This document shows positions 14,460-21,364 of a stretch of DNA of 23,000 bases, in pieces. The position numbers and the translations under genes were made by a program. The stretch is from NCBI GenBank assembly GCA_964566875.1, contig CAZMJM010000008.1:1-23000 (forward strand). The letters are read 5' to 3'. How positions within the stretch are numbered: the first letter of the stretch is position 1; every line of letters starts with the position of its first letter. This stretch comes from CAZEQH01 sp964566875 (GTDB lineage Bacteria > Patescibacteriota > Minisyncoccia > Minisyncoccales > JANBVM01). The notes under the pieces were generated by a model, which worked only from the letters and a program-made list of their open reading frames with translations, ran no database searches and was not told the DNA's origin.

Positions 14460-14972
14460 ATGAAAACGCTTTATTTACCAGCCGATGTTAGGGAAGAGCT
14501 CAGAAAACCCTGGGGTATTTCCATCTTCGGTACGGAAGAAGAGATAAAAAAAGCATACGACAGGATTATCAGGGAAAAGCAGTACGACCTGATTATCACG
14601 GTAGGAGACAAGTGTTCCCTCAGCCTCGCCTCAGACGTTAAGATCTTTGACTGTAAGATAAACAGAAAAGACATAGAACAGGCTACTCCCTTTGATTTGA
14701 AAGTTGCCAATCCCCCGGGGACTATTCAGGAAGAGGCCTGGCAGGCGGTGGAGAAGGCTATCCGCGAGAGAAAGAACGTTTGCGTAACCGGGGAGGAAGA
14801 CCTTCTGGTCATCCCTGTTGTCTTGCTGGCAAAAGAGAACACGGCAGTAGTGTACGGGCTGAGAGGAAAGGGAATATGTCTGATAGAGATTGGGCCCGGA
14901 ATCAAACAGGATTTCAAGAATATAATGAGCAAGTTTCAGGTTAAGCGGTTCTCTGAAGGATGTGAACCGTAA
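14460..14972 (+). CDS. Archaeal-type GTP-dependent dephospho-CoA kinase (DUF359 family)
   Basis: The 170-residue protein matches the DUF359 family, shown in Thermococcus to phosphorylate dephospho-CoA with GTP, the last step of CoA synthesis. In order: LPADVREELRKPWG (6-19), ITVGD (46-50), IFDCKINR (62-69), ANPPGTIQEE (83-92), VTGEEDLLVIPVVL (109-122) and VVYGLRGKG (130-138). It is unrelated to bacterial CoaE. The gene is divergent from the fatty-acid operon and tail-to-tail with the thiolase gene, overlapping it by 32 bases. This setting links CoA supply with CoA-dependent lipid chemistry. No Shine-Dalgarno site precedes the ATG. I do not see catalytic residues missing, although I cannot align all of them from memory. 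Confidence 0.85.
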   Translation: MKTLYLPADVREELRKPWGISIFGTEEEIKKAYDRIIREKQYDLIITVGDKCSLSLASDVKIFDCKINRKDIEQATPFDLKVANPPGTIQEEAWQAVEKAIRERKNVCVTGEEDLLVIPVVLLAKENTAVVYGLRGKGICLIEIGPGIKQDFKNIMSKFQVKRFSEGCEP

Positions 14973-16068
14973 CACTGCCTCCCGTCCCTCCGATGTTATG
15001 GCAGAGACCCGTTCTTGGAACGGGATTTATTTGTCTCTCTTTTTCGCATCTGCCTCTCAGCTGATTGGTAATTTCATAAACCTGGGCCAAGCCGGTCACC
15101 GATATGGGGTGTCCCTTAGCTTTCAGACCTCCCGAGGTATTGACGGGAAGCTTGCCGTCCCGGTTGGTCTCGCCGGAGCGGATAAACTTGGCTCCCTCGC
15201 CTTCCTTGCAGAAGCCAAGGTCTTCGTAAGAAAATAGCTCCACGGAGGTGAAGGCGTCATGGACCTCCGCTATCTCGATATCCTCAGGCTTCAATCCGGC
15301 CTGTTTGAAGGCCTGACGGGCCGCTTTCCCGGTGGCTATAAAATGATGCAGATGCTCGCGGCCGAAAGTGAGCATATAGTCTGTGGCAAATCCCGAACCC
15401 ATGATTTTGATATCGGTCTTCTCGCGGGTTAACACTGCCGCCGCCCCTCCGTTGACCGACAGGGAGCAGTCCATCAGGCGGAGCGGGGAGGCCACTACCG
15501 GGGAATTTTTTATCTTTTCTAAGGGAACGGGACGCTGGTAAAAGTAGGCTTTGGGATTGACAGCGGCGTTCTGATGATTCTTAAAAGCGATAAGGGCCAG
15601 GTCATCCATGGAGGCCTTATGTTTTTTCATATACTGCTGCCAGACCAGGGCGTTTTGGACCGGAAACAGCAGTCCCTCCGGCTGCTCTATCATTCTTTCG
15701 GAGGCAGACAATATCCAATCAACGGTTACTTCGCTCCTATTATCAACGAGTTTTTCTCCGCTGACAACCAGGACGTTATCGAACCCTAAGCGGTTGGCCG
15801 TCCAGACGGCTACCCCTCCGCCGGCGCACACCGAGGGAAGCTCTATAATGGGAACGTTGGTTTTGAAAAGGTCTGACATGACGGATACCTTATGGGTCTG
15901 ATGCTCCCCTCCGGCGGCGCTTGATACGGCCGAAATCACAATGGCGTCCATGTCCGAAACGCCCATGCCGGCATCCTCCAGGGCTTCAAGGGCAGCCTTA
16001 AAAGCCTGCTGCCACCAGGGCTTCTGAGAATAATTGAATTTTGTCATTCCTACTCCTTTGATGTACAT
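14941..16068 (-). CDS. Thiolase of the SCP2/archaeal acetoacetyl-CoA thiolase type
   Basis: This 375-residue thiolase-fold protein starts MYIKGVGMTKF, the usual opening of this group. The nucleophile is probably Cys81 in LPSVCAGGGVAV. HDAFTSVEL (His270), SGGLKAKGHPISVTG (His320) and CHNIGGTGG (356-364) form the other active-site loops. Such enzymes condense or cleave acyl-CoA, for example two acetyl-CoA to acetoacetyl-CoA, and usually work with a DUF35 partner like the one encoded across the CoA-kinase gene. It is the only condensing-type enzyme in the window, so it may perform carbon-carbon bond formation for the reductive enzymes nearby. A lipid-transfer or degradative role is also possible. 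The 3' end overlaps the convergent kinase gene. Confidence 0.87.
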   Translation of the reverse strand: MYIKGVGMTKFNYSQKPWWQQAFKAALEALEDAGMGVSDMDAIVISAVSSAAGGEHQTHKVSVMSDLFKTNVPIIELPSVCAGGGVAVWTANRLGFDNVLVVSGEKLVDNRSEVTVDWILSASERMIEQPEGLLFPVQNALVWQQYMKKHKASMDDLALIAFKNHQNAAVNPKAYFYQRPVPLEKIKNSPVVASPLRLMDCSLSVNGGAAAVLTREKTDIKIMGSGFATDYMLTFGREHLHHFIATGKAARQAFKQAGLKPEDIEIAEVHDAFTSVELFSYEDLGFCKEGEGAKFIRSGETNRDGKLPVNTSGGLKAKGHPISVTGLAQVYEITNQLRGRCEKERQINPVPRTGLCHNIGGTGGSVTVHILQRTA

Positions 16069-16081
16069 AACAATAAGAAGT

Positions 16082-17875
16082 TTAAGTCTCCGCCAACCAG
16101 CTCAGCGTGAGGCAGCCGGGCCCGAAGCCGGCCGTACTGGCTTCGGGATTAACGCCTATGAATGGTACCTCAGCTTCTTTCATCCTGCTTTTTATCTCCT
16201 TTTTAATCGATTCTGCCTCCTTGATATTGTTGCTGTGGCCTATCAATATCCTGATTTTCTTTGAGACCTTCCTTTTTTTTCTGCTATTCCTGATGGTTTT
16301 CTTAATCAGGGCCTGGCGGTAACCTTCCGCCAGCACTACCCCGCCTTTTCTGTAGTGGCCATTTTTGATTTCAAAGAGAGGATTAAGCTTTATTATCTTA
16401 TCTATGTTGCGGGCCCATCGGGCGTAGGCGGGTTTAATCCCCTGCACTTTATCCAACCACCTCATATCTTTGGCGGCGGCATAGGAGCGTACCTGCGGGA
16501 TAAGCACCCTGAGCTTTTTTATAACCTCCTCCAATTCCCATTGTTCCTGTATCAGTTCTATGGCGCGCAATAATATTAAGGTTTGTCCTCCGGCCGCGTT
16601 GAGCGAGTCCAGGACGAATACTCTCTTTGGGTCTTCCAGCTGTTTCTTTGCTTCCATGGCATTTCTGAAAGCAGCGGAAATTTTGGATGAACCGGTGATG
16701 CACAGCACTTTTTTAAAATCGTTCAGCTGTTTATGGAAAGCTTGAAGGTATTCGTCGGCGGTCGGCGGCGAAAAGGAAGGAAAGAGGAAATCTTTTTTTC
16801 TTTCCATCGCTTGGAAAATACCGCCTTCTTCTTGCCGTAAAGTGCTGTGGAAATTAATCTTTTGTATGTGGTATCTTTCTTCTATCTTGGGCAGGAGGAG
16901 CGCCTGGTCGTCAACCATCAATCCGATGGAAATCGTTCTCAGAGATTCTTCTCCTACCACCTCGTTGGACATGTCTTCCATCCGCAGGTCCTGAATCTGC
17001 CCCAAACCTCTCATCATCTCTTTTACCTCTTCGGGATAATCGGTGTGGATATGTATCTTTATCCTATTTTTTACCCTGACGATGTCAAGGCAGTTACCGA
17101 ACCTTTTTAACTTTTCCGTAATTTCCTTTTGGCTGAAGGGGGAGTCTTCAATCAGGGAGACTATTTCATACCTGTTGGATAGAACCTGGACAAATCGCTT
17201 GATTTGCTCGGCAGAAGACGCTTCCTTTTCTTCTTCTCCGCCGGCCGGGGGACCCTTTCCTTCCAGAGCCTCCAGGTAAGCTTCCAATATAATGAGAAAT
17301 CCCAACCCTCCTGCATCTACCACATTAGCTTTTTTGAAAATCTCCATTTTCTCTCTGGTTTCCATGAGGGCTTTACCTGCCGCTTCCTTCACATCTCTCA
17401 GGATTTTTATAATGTCCTTTTCTTTTCCCGATTGTTTACGGAAGGTGGCGGCGGCTGCATCGATAACGTCCAGTATGGTTCCTTCCCGGGGATGCTGGAT
17501 GCTTTCTCTGGCTGCGGCGGCGCCTCTTTCGAAACCCCTGGTCAGGCCTTCGGCCTCCAGGGGATTGGAATTGGAAGAGGCGGATATCTCTTCCAAAAAC
17601 CCTGCTAAAAAACCGGTATATATTACACCGGCGTTGCCCTGAGCATTGCTCAGGGCGCCTTCCAGTATGGCGTCGGCCAGACCGGAGATATTTTCGAATT
17701 CCTTATTTTCTACCGCCTCTTTGATGCCGGACAGGGTTTTGGCGATGTTATTGCCGGTATCCTGGTCCGGTACGGGAAAAACGTTTATCTTGTTAATTTC
17801 TTCCTTCTCCTGCTCAATCTTGCGCCAAGAGGCCAACATCATCTCTTTTAATTCTCTTTTGGTGAGATGGAACAT
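16082..17875 (-). CDS. fakA: FakA-like fatty-acid kinase: DhaL/DAK2 domain plus DegV-like C-terminal domain
   Basis: The 597-residue protein begins with a DAK2/DhaL nucleotide-binding domain: NVFPVPDQDTGNNIAKTL (31-48) gives the metal-binding Asp37 and Asp39, and GALSNAQGNAGVI (73-85) plus VDAGGLGFLIILE the phosphate loops. A middle domain (about 215-310) and a DegV-like C-terminal region (about 315-597, LCITGSSKISAAFRNA, VLDSLNAAGG) follow, the FakA arrangement. FakA phosphorylates fatty acids bound to a FakB/DegV protein, giving acyl-phosphate for PlsY; a DegV gene lies at 20442-21326. GKGPPAGGEEE (206-216), joining the first two domains, coincides with a CCGCC-type palindrome (17238-17255). 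The canonical DGDTG reads DQDTG. It begins 13 bases before the thiolase gene region. Confidence 0.82.
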   Translation of the reverse strand: MFHLTKRELKEMMLASWRKIEQEKEEINKINVFPVPDQDTGNNIAKTLSGIKEAVENKEFENISGLADAILEGALSNAQGNAGVIYTGFLAGFLEEISASSNSNPLEAEGLTRGFERGAAAARESIQHPREGTILDVIDAAAATFRKQSGKEKDIIKILRDVKEAAGKALMETREKMEIFKKANVVDAGGLGFLIILEAYLEALEGKGPPAGGEEEKEASSAEQIKRFVQVLSNRYEIVSLIEDSPFSQKEITEKLKRFGNCLDIVRVKNRIKIHIHTDYPEEVKEMMRGLGQIQDLRMEDMSNEVVGEESLRTISIGLMVDDQALLLPKIEERYHIQKINFHSTLRQEEGGIFQAMERKKDFLFPSFSPPTADEYLQAFHKQLNDFKKVLCITGSSKISAAFRNAMEAKKQLEDPKRVFVLDSLNAAGGQTLILLRAIELIQEQWELEEVIKKLRVLIPQVRSYAAAKDMRWLDKVQGIKPAYARWARNIDKIIKLNPLFEIKNGHYRKGGVVLAEGYRQALIKKTIRNSRKKRKVSKKIRILIGHSNNIKEAESIKKEIKSRMKEAEVPFIGVNPEASTAGFGPGCLTLSWLAET

Positions 17876-17943
17876 AATAGTCTCTATCGGTTAGCGGGAT
17901 TTAGGACGTTCGGACAGAAGTATTTTATAGGTCGGAGGCATGC

Positions 17944-18597
17944 TTACTTAAACTTTTCCTCCAGGTCCTTTAGAATTCTGGCAGCCAGGTCTTTGCCGCC
18001 CAAACCGAAAGCCAATCCCAGGGTCAGGGCGGTGGTCGCCACCATCCCTATGAAGATTGCCAGGATTAATGGCGGGGTAATCCTCAGTTGATAGAGGATA
18101 GCCAGTATGGCAAAAAACCAGATTATCCACCTTATAAAAGTGCCCAAAAATTTGGAGTAGATGATTTTTTCCTTTTCCAGGGTTCCCACCACAACCTTTT
18201 GGGAAAAGTCTGCCAGGAAAGCGGCCACGATGAATATCAGCCCCGCCGTAAAGATATTGGGAAGATAGGTTATTACCTGCCGCAGAAAGGAGCTGAACTG
18301 TGTCAGGCCGAGGAGCTCGGAGGAGCTCATCAAAAATAATAGGATGATAAACCACTTTACTATTTCGCCGAAGAACTTCGCTCCGTCCAATTCTATATCC
18401 AGCCTGGCAAAGGCGGGCTGGATGCCTATCCTTTTCAGTACCTGGTTTAACCTTATTTTATAAAGGAAAGCCTCAACCAGGTTTTCTAAGAATTTGGCGG
18501 CAAAAATTCCCACAAGGAAAAGGAAACTTGCTCCCAGGATAGAGGGAGAAATATTGGTTAAATTATTCAATAACGAATTAAGTGTTTCTTGGAACAT
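17944..18597 (-). CDS. Membrane protein with MscS-associated TM helices
   Basis: The 217-residue protein has about five hydrophobic segments (roughly 19-37, 78-98, 108-130, 154-171 and 175-200). The last one ends ALTLGLAFGLGGKDLAARI, which resembles the pore-side helix of small-conductance mechanosensitive channel relatives and the conserved TM-helix repeat family found with them. The soluble beta domain of MscS is absent, so this is either a minimal channel-like protein or an accessory membrane protein. It lies 11 bases after the CarS-like gene and before fakA, so it may be part of that leftward transcript. Its direct role in lipid synthesis is unknown. Confidence 0.7.
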   Translation of the reverse strand: MFQETLNSLLNNLTNISPSILGASFLFLVGIFAAKFLENLVEAFLYKIRLNQVLKRIGIQPAFARLDIELDGAKFFGEIVKWFIILLFLMSSSELLGLTQFSSFLRQVITYLPNIFTAGLIFIVAAFLADFSQKVVVGTLEKEKIIYSKFLGTFIRWIIWFFAILAILYQLRITPPLILAIFIGMVATTALTLGLAFGLGGKDLAARILKDLEEKFK

Positions 18598-18608
18598 ATT
18601 GCCTTATT

Positions 18609-19169
18609 TTACCATTTTGCGCCGTGAAGGTTCAAGGCGTAGCCCAGCCTGTTTACTATTATATGTAGGAAGAAAGTAAGCGCCAAAAGGGTCAGCCAGA
18701 CGAGGAAGGGAACGCTGACGACGGGAAAGAGGGTTAATAGGAAAGCCGCCCCGATAACATAGTTTATCTGGTCGAAAGGGAGGAAAGGAGCTCCCGGTTT
18801 CAGGTTCAACCTTCTCTTGATCATGGCAAAAAAAATGTCTCCCAATACCGCTCCTCCGGAGAGCAGGAGGCCGACTGACAGAACGTCAGCCTGTCGGTAG
18901 TTGAAAAGGCTGACGGAGGCGAAGCCTGGGAAACGGAAGAGCCAGGACTGGAAAAAAATCACGGCCAACCCGACCGCAATACCGCAGAAGGCACCCCGCC
19001 AGGTTTTATGGGAGCCGAAGATTGATTTCCCGTCGGGAAAATGCTTTCCTGAATCTATGGGTTTATTCAGAAAATTCAGCACCCCCATCTTTTTAGCCAG
19101 GGGCGGGGTCATATTGGTGAAATAGGCAGGTAAGAAAAAATAGAAACTGGCAATCAGCAATTTGAACAT
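18609..19169 (-). CDS. carS: CarS-like CDP-lipid synthase (CDP-archaeol synthase family)
   Basis: This 186-residue multi-pass membrane protein belongs to the CDP-archaeol synthase (DUF46/CarS) family. Key segments are PAYFTNMTPPLAKKMG (14-29), FPDGKSIFGSHKTWRG (44-59), GGAVLGDIFFAMIKRRLN (105-122) and PGAPFLPFDQINYVIG (125-140). In archaea the enzyme activates the ether lipid precursor with CTP. In a bacterium with PlsY and PlsC, the natural substrate would be phosphatidic acid, so it may replace CdsA; that is an inference. It is divergent from the PHP and CDP-alcohol transferase genes across only 44 bases, which places the activating enzyme and the head-group transferase next to each other. 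Confidence 0.85.
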   Translation of the reverse strand: MFKLLIASFYFFLPAYFTNMTPPLAKKMGVLNFLNKPIDSGKHFPDGKSIFGSHKTWRGAFCGIAVGLAVIFFQSWLFRFPGFASVSLFNYRQADVLSVGLLLSGGAVLGDIFFAMIKRRLNLKPGAPFLPFDQINYVIGAAFLLTLFPVVSVPFLVWLTLLALTFFLHIIVNRLGYALNLHGAKW

Positions 19170-19198
19170 TGTTGGAATTTATTGGAGGTTAGGTTTTG

Positions 19199-19207
19199 TG
19201 TTAGAAT
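19199..19207 (+). promoter_or_regulatory. Extended -10 promoter-like site abutting the PHP gene
   Basis: TGTTAGAAT, in TTTTGTGTTAGAATGAATCT, ends 6 bases before the ATG at 19214. Transcription from it would begin at or within a base or two of the A of the start codon. No Shine-Dalgarno sequence lies in between, so the mRNA is probably leaderless. Confidence 0.5.
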
Positions 19208-19213
19208 GAATCT

Positions 19214-19894
19214 ATGAAATGCGACCTTCACGTTCACACCGACTATTCCTATGATAGCACTTCTCATCCGCATCAAGTAGTGGAAAGGGCGCTGGAGAAA
19301 GGAATCGATTGTCTGGCCGTCACCGACCACGGGGAGATAGATGGGGCCTTGGCTGCCAGTGATTACGCCGCCGATAAGTCAGTTTTAATTATAACGGGCA
19401 TTGAGGTCAAGAGTAAGTCCGGCGACATTATAGGATTGGATGTCAGGAAAGTTGTTCCAGACGGTTTGTCAGCAATCGCCACCATAGCGGCGATAAAGGC
19501 CCAGGGCGGTCTGGCAGTCATCCCTCACCCTTTTTCCCGCATATATGGATTCAAAGGAGACATGGCAGACCTCCTGGGGGATATAGATGCCGTAGAGGCA
19601 AGGAATTCGTTATTGTCCAGTCATGAAAACGAAAAAGCCTGGCGTTTGGCCAGGGAAAATAACTTGGCCTTCACGGCTGGTTCCGACGCCCATTGCTTAA
19701 GCGCTGTCGGACGGGTTTTCCTTGAGATTCCCGGCACCTCTCTCACCAAAGAAAAGGTTCTGGAGGCGATAAGGTTAAAGAATGCCGTTCCGGCAGGAAG
19801 GGAAGCTGATTGGCCGGAGAAGACCGTCAGATTCTGCCTGAGAGCATTCGCCAAACTACAGCATTATGCTGGAACAAAAAAGGGAAAAGTTTAA
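19214..19894 (+). CDS. PHP-domain metal-dependent hydrolase
   Basis: The 226-residue protein has the PHP metal-binding motifs in order: DLHVHTDYSYDS (4-15; His6, His8), AVTDHGEIDG (35-44), TGIEV (61-65), VIPHPFSR (102-109) and GSDAHCL (156-162). PHP proteins cleave phosphoesters or related bonds with two or three metal ions. Members of this size act on nucleotides, phosphorylated sugars or RNA ends, so the substrate is unknown. It overlaps the CDP-alcohol transferase gene by 29 bases and so is translationally linked to it, which suggests a phosphoester in head-group metabolism, but this is only a guess. Its promoter-like site leaves almost no leader. Confidence 0.87.
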   Translation: MKCDLHVHTDYSYDSTSHPHQVVERALEKGIDCLAVTDHGEIDGALAASDYAADKSVLIITGIEVKSKSGDIIGLDVRKVVPDGLSAIATIAAIKAQGGLAVIPHPFSRIYGFKGDMADLLGDIDAVEARNSLLSSHENEKAWRLARENNLAFTAGSDAHCLSAVGRVFLEIPGTSLTKEKVLEAIRLKNAVPAGREADWPEKTVRFCLRAFAKLQHYAGTKKGKV

Positions 19895-20462
19895 ATTTAT
19901 TGAAGAGAAAATAGGGAGTTTTTTCTCGCGGCTCGGGTTGAACGCCAATCACTATACTCTTATATCCATACTTTTGGTACTGGCTTCTTTTTATTTCCTA
20001 AGCAGGGCCGCATTTCTTCCGGCCCTGTTATTCTTTGCTGCAGCGGCATTAATGGACCTGGTGGACGGAGCGGTGGCCCGGTTCAGTCAAAAAGCTTCTA
20101 AAAAAGGCGCTTACCTTGACACTATCTGCGACAGGTATGTTGAGGCCGTAATCCTCCTGGGATTTCTTACCCTGCCCCTGCCTTTTTACTTTGCGGTCCC
20201 TGCTAAGGTATGGGTCTTTATCGCTTTTTTCGGCTCCCTAATGACCACCTATGCCAAAGCGGCGGCCAAAGAAAAAGGGCTCGTCAGACAAGAGTTGAGG
20301 GAGGGTCTATTGGGAAGAGGAGAGAGAATGATTCTCATAGCGGCAGCCTTATTGCTCGGCGCTTTTAATATCTATTGGGCGCTCTATCCCATTGTTATAA
20401 TGGCCGTTCTTTCCAATTTCACGGCTCTTCAGCGCATCTATCTATCCCTCGCGCCAAGATAA
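19866..20462 (+). CDS. CDP-alcohol phosphatidyltransferase
   Basis: The 198-residue membrane protein has the signature of this family, DxxDGxxARx8GxxxDxxxD: Asp64, Asp67, Gly68, Ala71-Arg72, Gly81, Asp85 and Asp89 (within MDLVDGAVARFSQ and KKGAYLDTICDR). These residues bind the metal ions and the CDP-linked lipid while a small alcohol such as glycerol-phosphate, inositol-phosphate or serine replaces CMP. About six hydrophobic helices are visible. Which alcohol is used cannot be told from the sequence. The CDP-lipid would come from the divergent CarS-like enzyme. The ATG at 19866 overlaps the PHP gene, and the 3' end overlaps the convergent degV gene by 21 bases. Confidence 0.92.
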   Translation: MLEQKREKFKFIEEKIGSFFSRLGLNANHYTLISILLVLASFYFLSRAAFLPALLFFAAAALMDLVDGAVARFSQKASKKGAYLDTICDRYVEAVILLGFLTLPLPFYFAVPAKVWVFIAFFGSLMTTYAKAAAKEKGLVRQELREGLLGRGERMILIAAALLLGAFNIYWALYPIVIMAVLSNFTALQRIYLSLAPR

Positions 20463-21326
20463 GGCCAGGGCATCCGGGCCCGCTATGGCACCGATTACGT
20501 TATCGACCAGGTTTATGAAAATAACCTGGCTGTTTTTAATTTCCCTTTCCACGACGTCTTTCAGGCGGTTGGCGGCAGCCGGGTCGTCCCCATGATTGAT
20601 AACCATTCTGATGGGCTCACCTTCGGATACGGCTCCCCTGGTTTTTTCCTTAATCGTTTTGGCCAGGGCGATTACCGTATCTTTTGCTCCAAACTTCACT
20701 CCCACGGGCTTTAAAGCTCCCTCCTGTAAACCTATCACCGTACGGATTCCCAGGTTACCCATTTTTCTCACCAATCCGGCCACGGTGGGAGACATCCGGC
20801 CGGAAAACTCTATCCACTTGGGGTCTTTAAAGACGATGGTAAGATGTACCCTATCACGCCAATCCTTTTCCAGGTTTTCTGCAATCTGAGCAGCGCTGAG
20901 CTCCCCTTTCTCAATCAGCTCCTGGGCTTTCAGGACCAAGAGGGCCTCGGCCCCGCTGGCTGTCATAGAATCTACTATAAAAACCTTATCCTTCTTTTCG
21001 CCAGGGAGAAATCTCTTTCCCTGGATGGCGGAGTTATAGGTTCCGGAAAGTTTGGAGACGAGGGTGATGCAGACCAATTCATCAAATTTTTCCAATTGCA
21101 TTTTATAAACGTCCAGGAAATCCTTGGGAGACGGCTGGGAAGTTTTGCCGAATGTTTTCGTACCTCGCTTTTCCACCTCCCTCATTTTTTGATAAACATT
21201 TTCTCCGGGCAGCTCCCGGATTTCCGGCCAATCTAATTTGACCGGCACCACCCCTATGTCGTATTTTTTTATTATTTCGGCAGTCAGGTCTGCCCCCTCG
21301 TCTGTTACCAGTCCGATTTTACTCAT
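20442..21326 (-). CDS. DegV/FakB-family fatty-acid-binding protein
   Basis: The 294-residue protein has the DegV layout: IGLVTDEGADLTAEI (4-18), FGKTSQPSPKDF (59-70), LVSKLSGTYNSA (89-100) and EFSGRMSPTVAG (173-184). DegV/FakB proteins bury one fatty acid and, in Firmicutes, present its carboxyl to FakA for phosphorylation. The TSQPSP loop and the GRMSP segment are the sites expected to hold the carboxylate and chain. With a FakA-like gene 2.6 kb away, it is the natural partner. It reads leftward, tail-to-tail with the CDP-alcohol transferase gene. Chain-length preference cannot be inferred. Confidence 0.9.
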   Translation of the reverse strand: MSKIGLVTDEGADLTAEIIKKYDIGVVPVKLDWPEIRELPGENVYQKMREVEKRGTKTFGKTSQPSPKDFLDVYKMQLEKFDELVCITLVSKLSGTYNSAIQGKRFLPGEKKDKVFIVDSMTASGAEALLVLKAQELIEKGELSAAQIAENLEKDWRDRVHLTIVFKDPKWIEFSGRMSPTVAGLVRKMGNLGIRTVIGLQEGALKPVGVKFGAKDTVIALAKTIKEKTRGAVSEGEPIRMVINHGDDPAAANRLKDVVEREIKNSQVIFINLVDNVIGAIAGPDALALSWREG

Positions 21327-21364
21327 ATAAAAATATTTTGATTGATTAAAAAGCGACCTTTATC

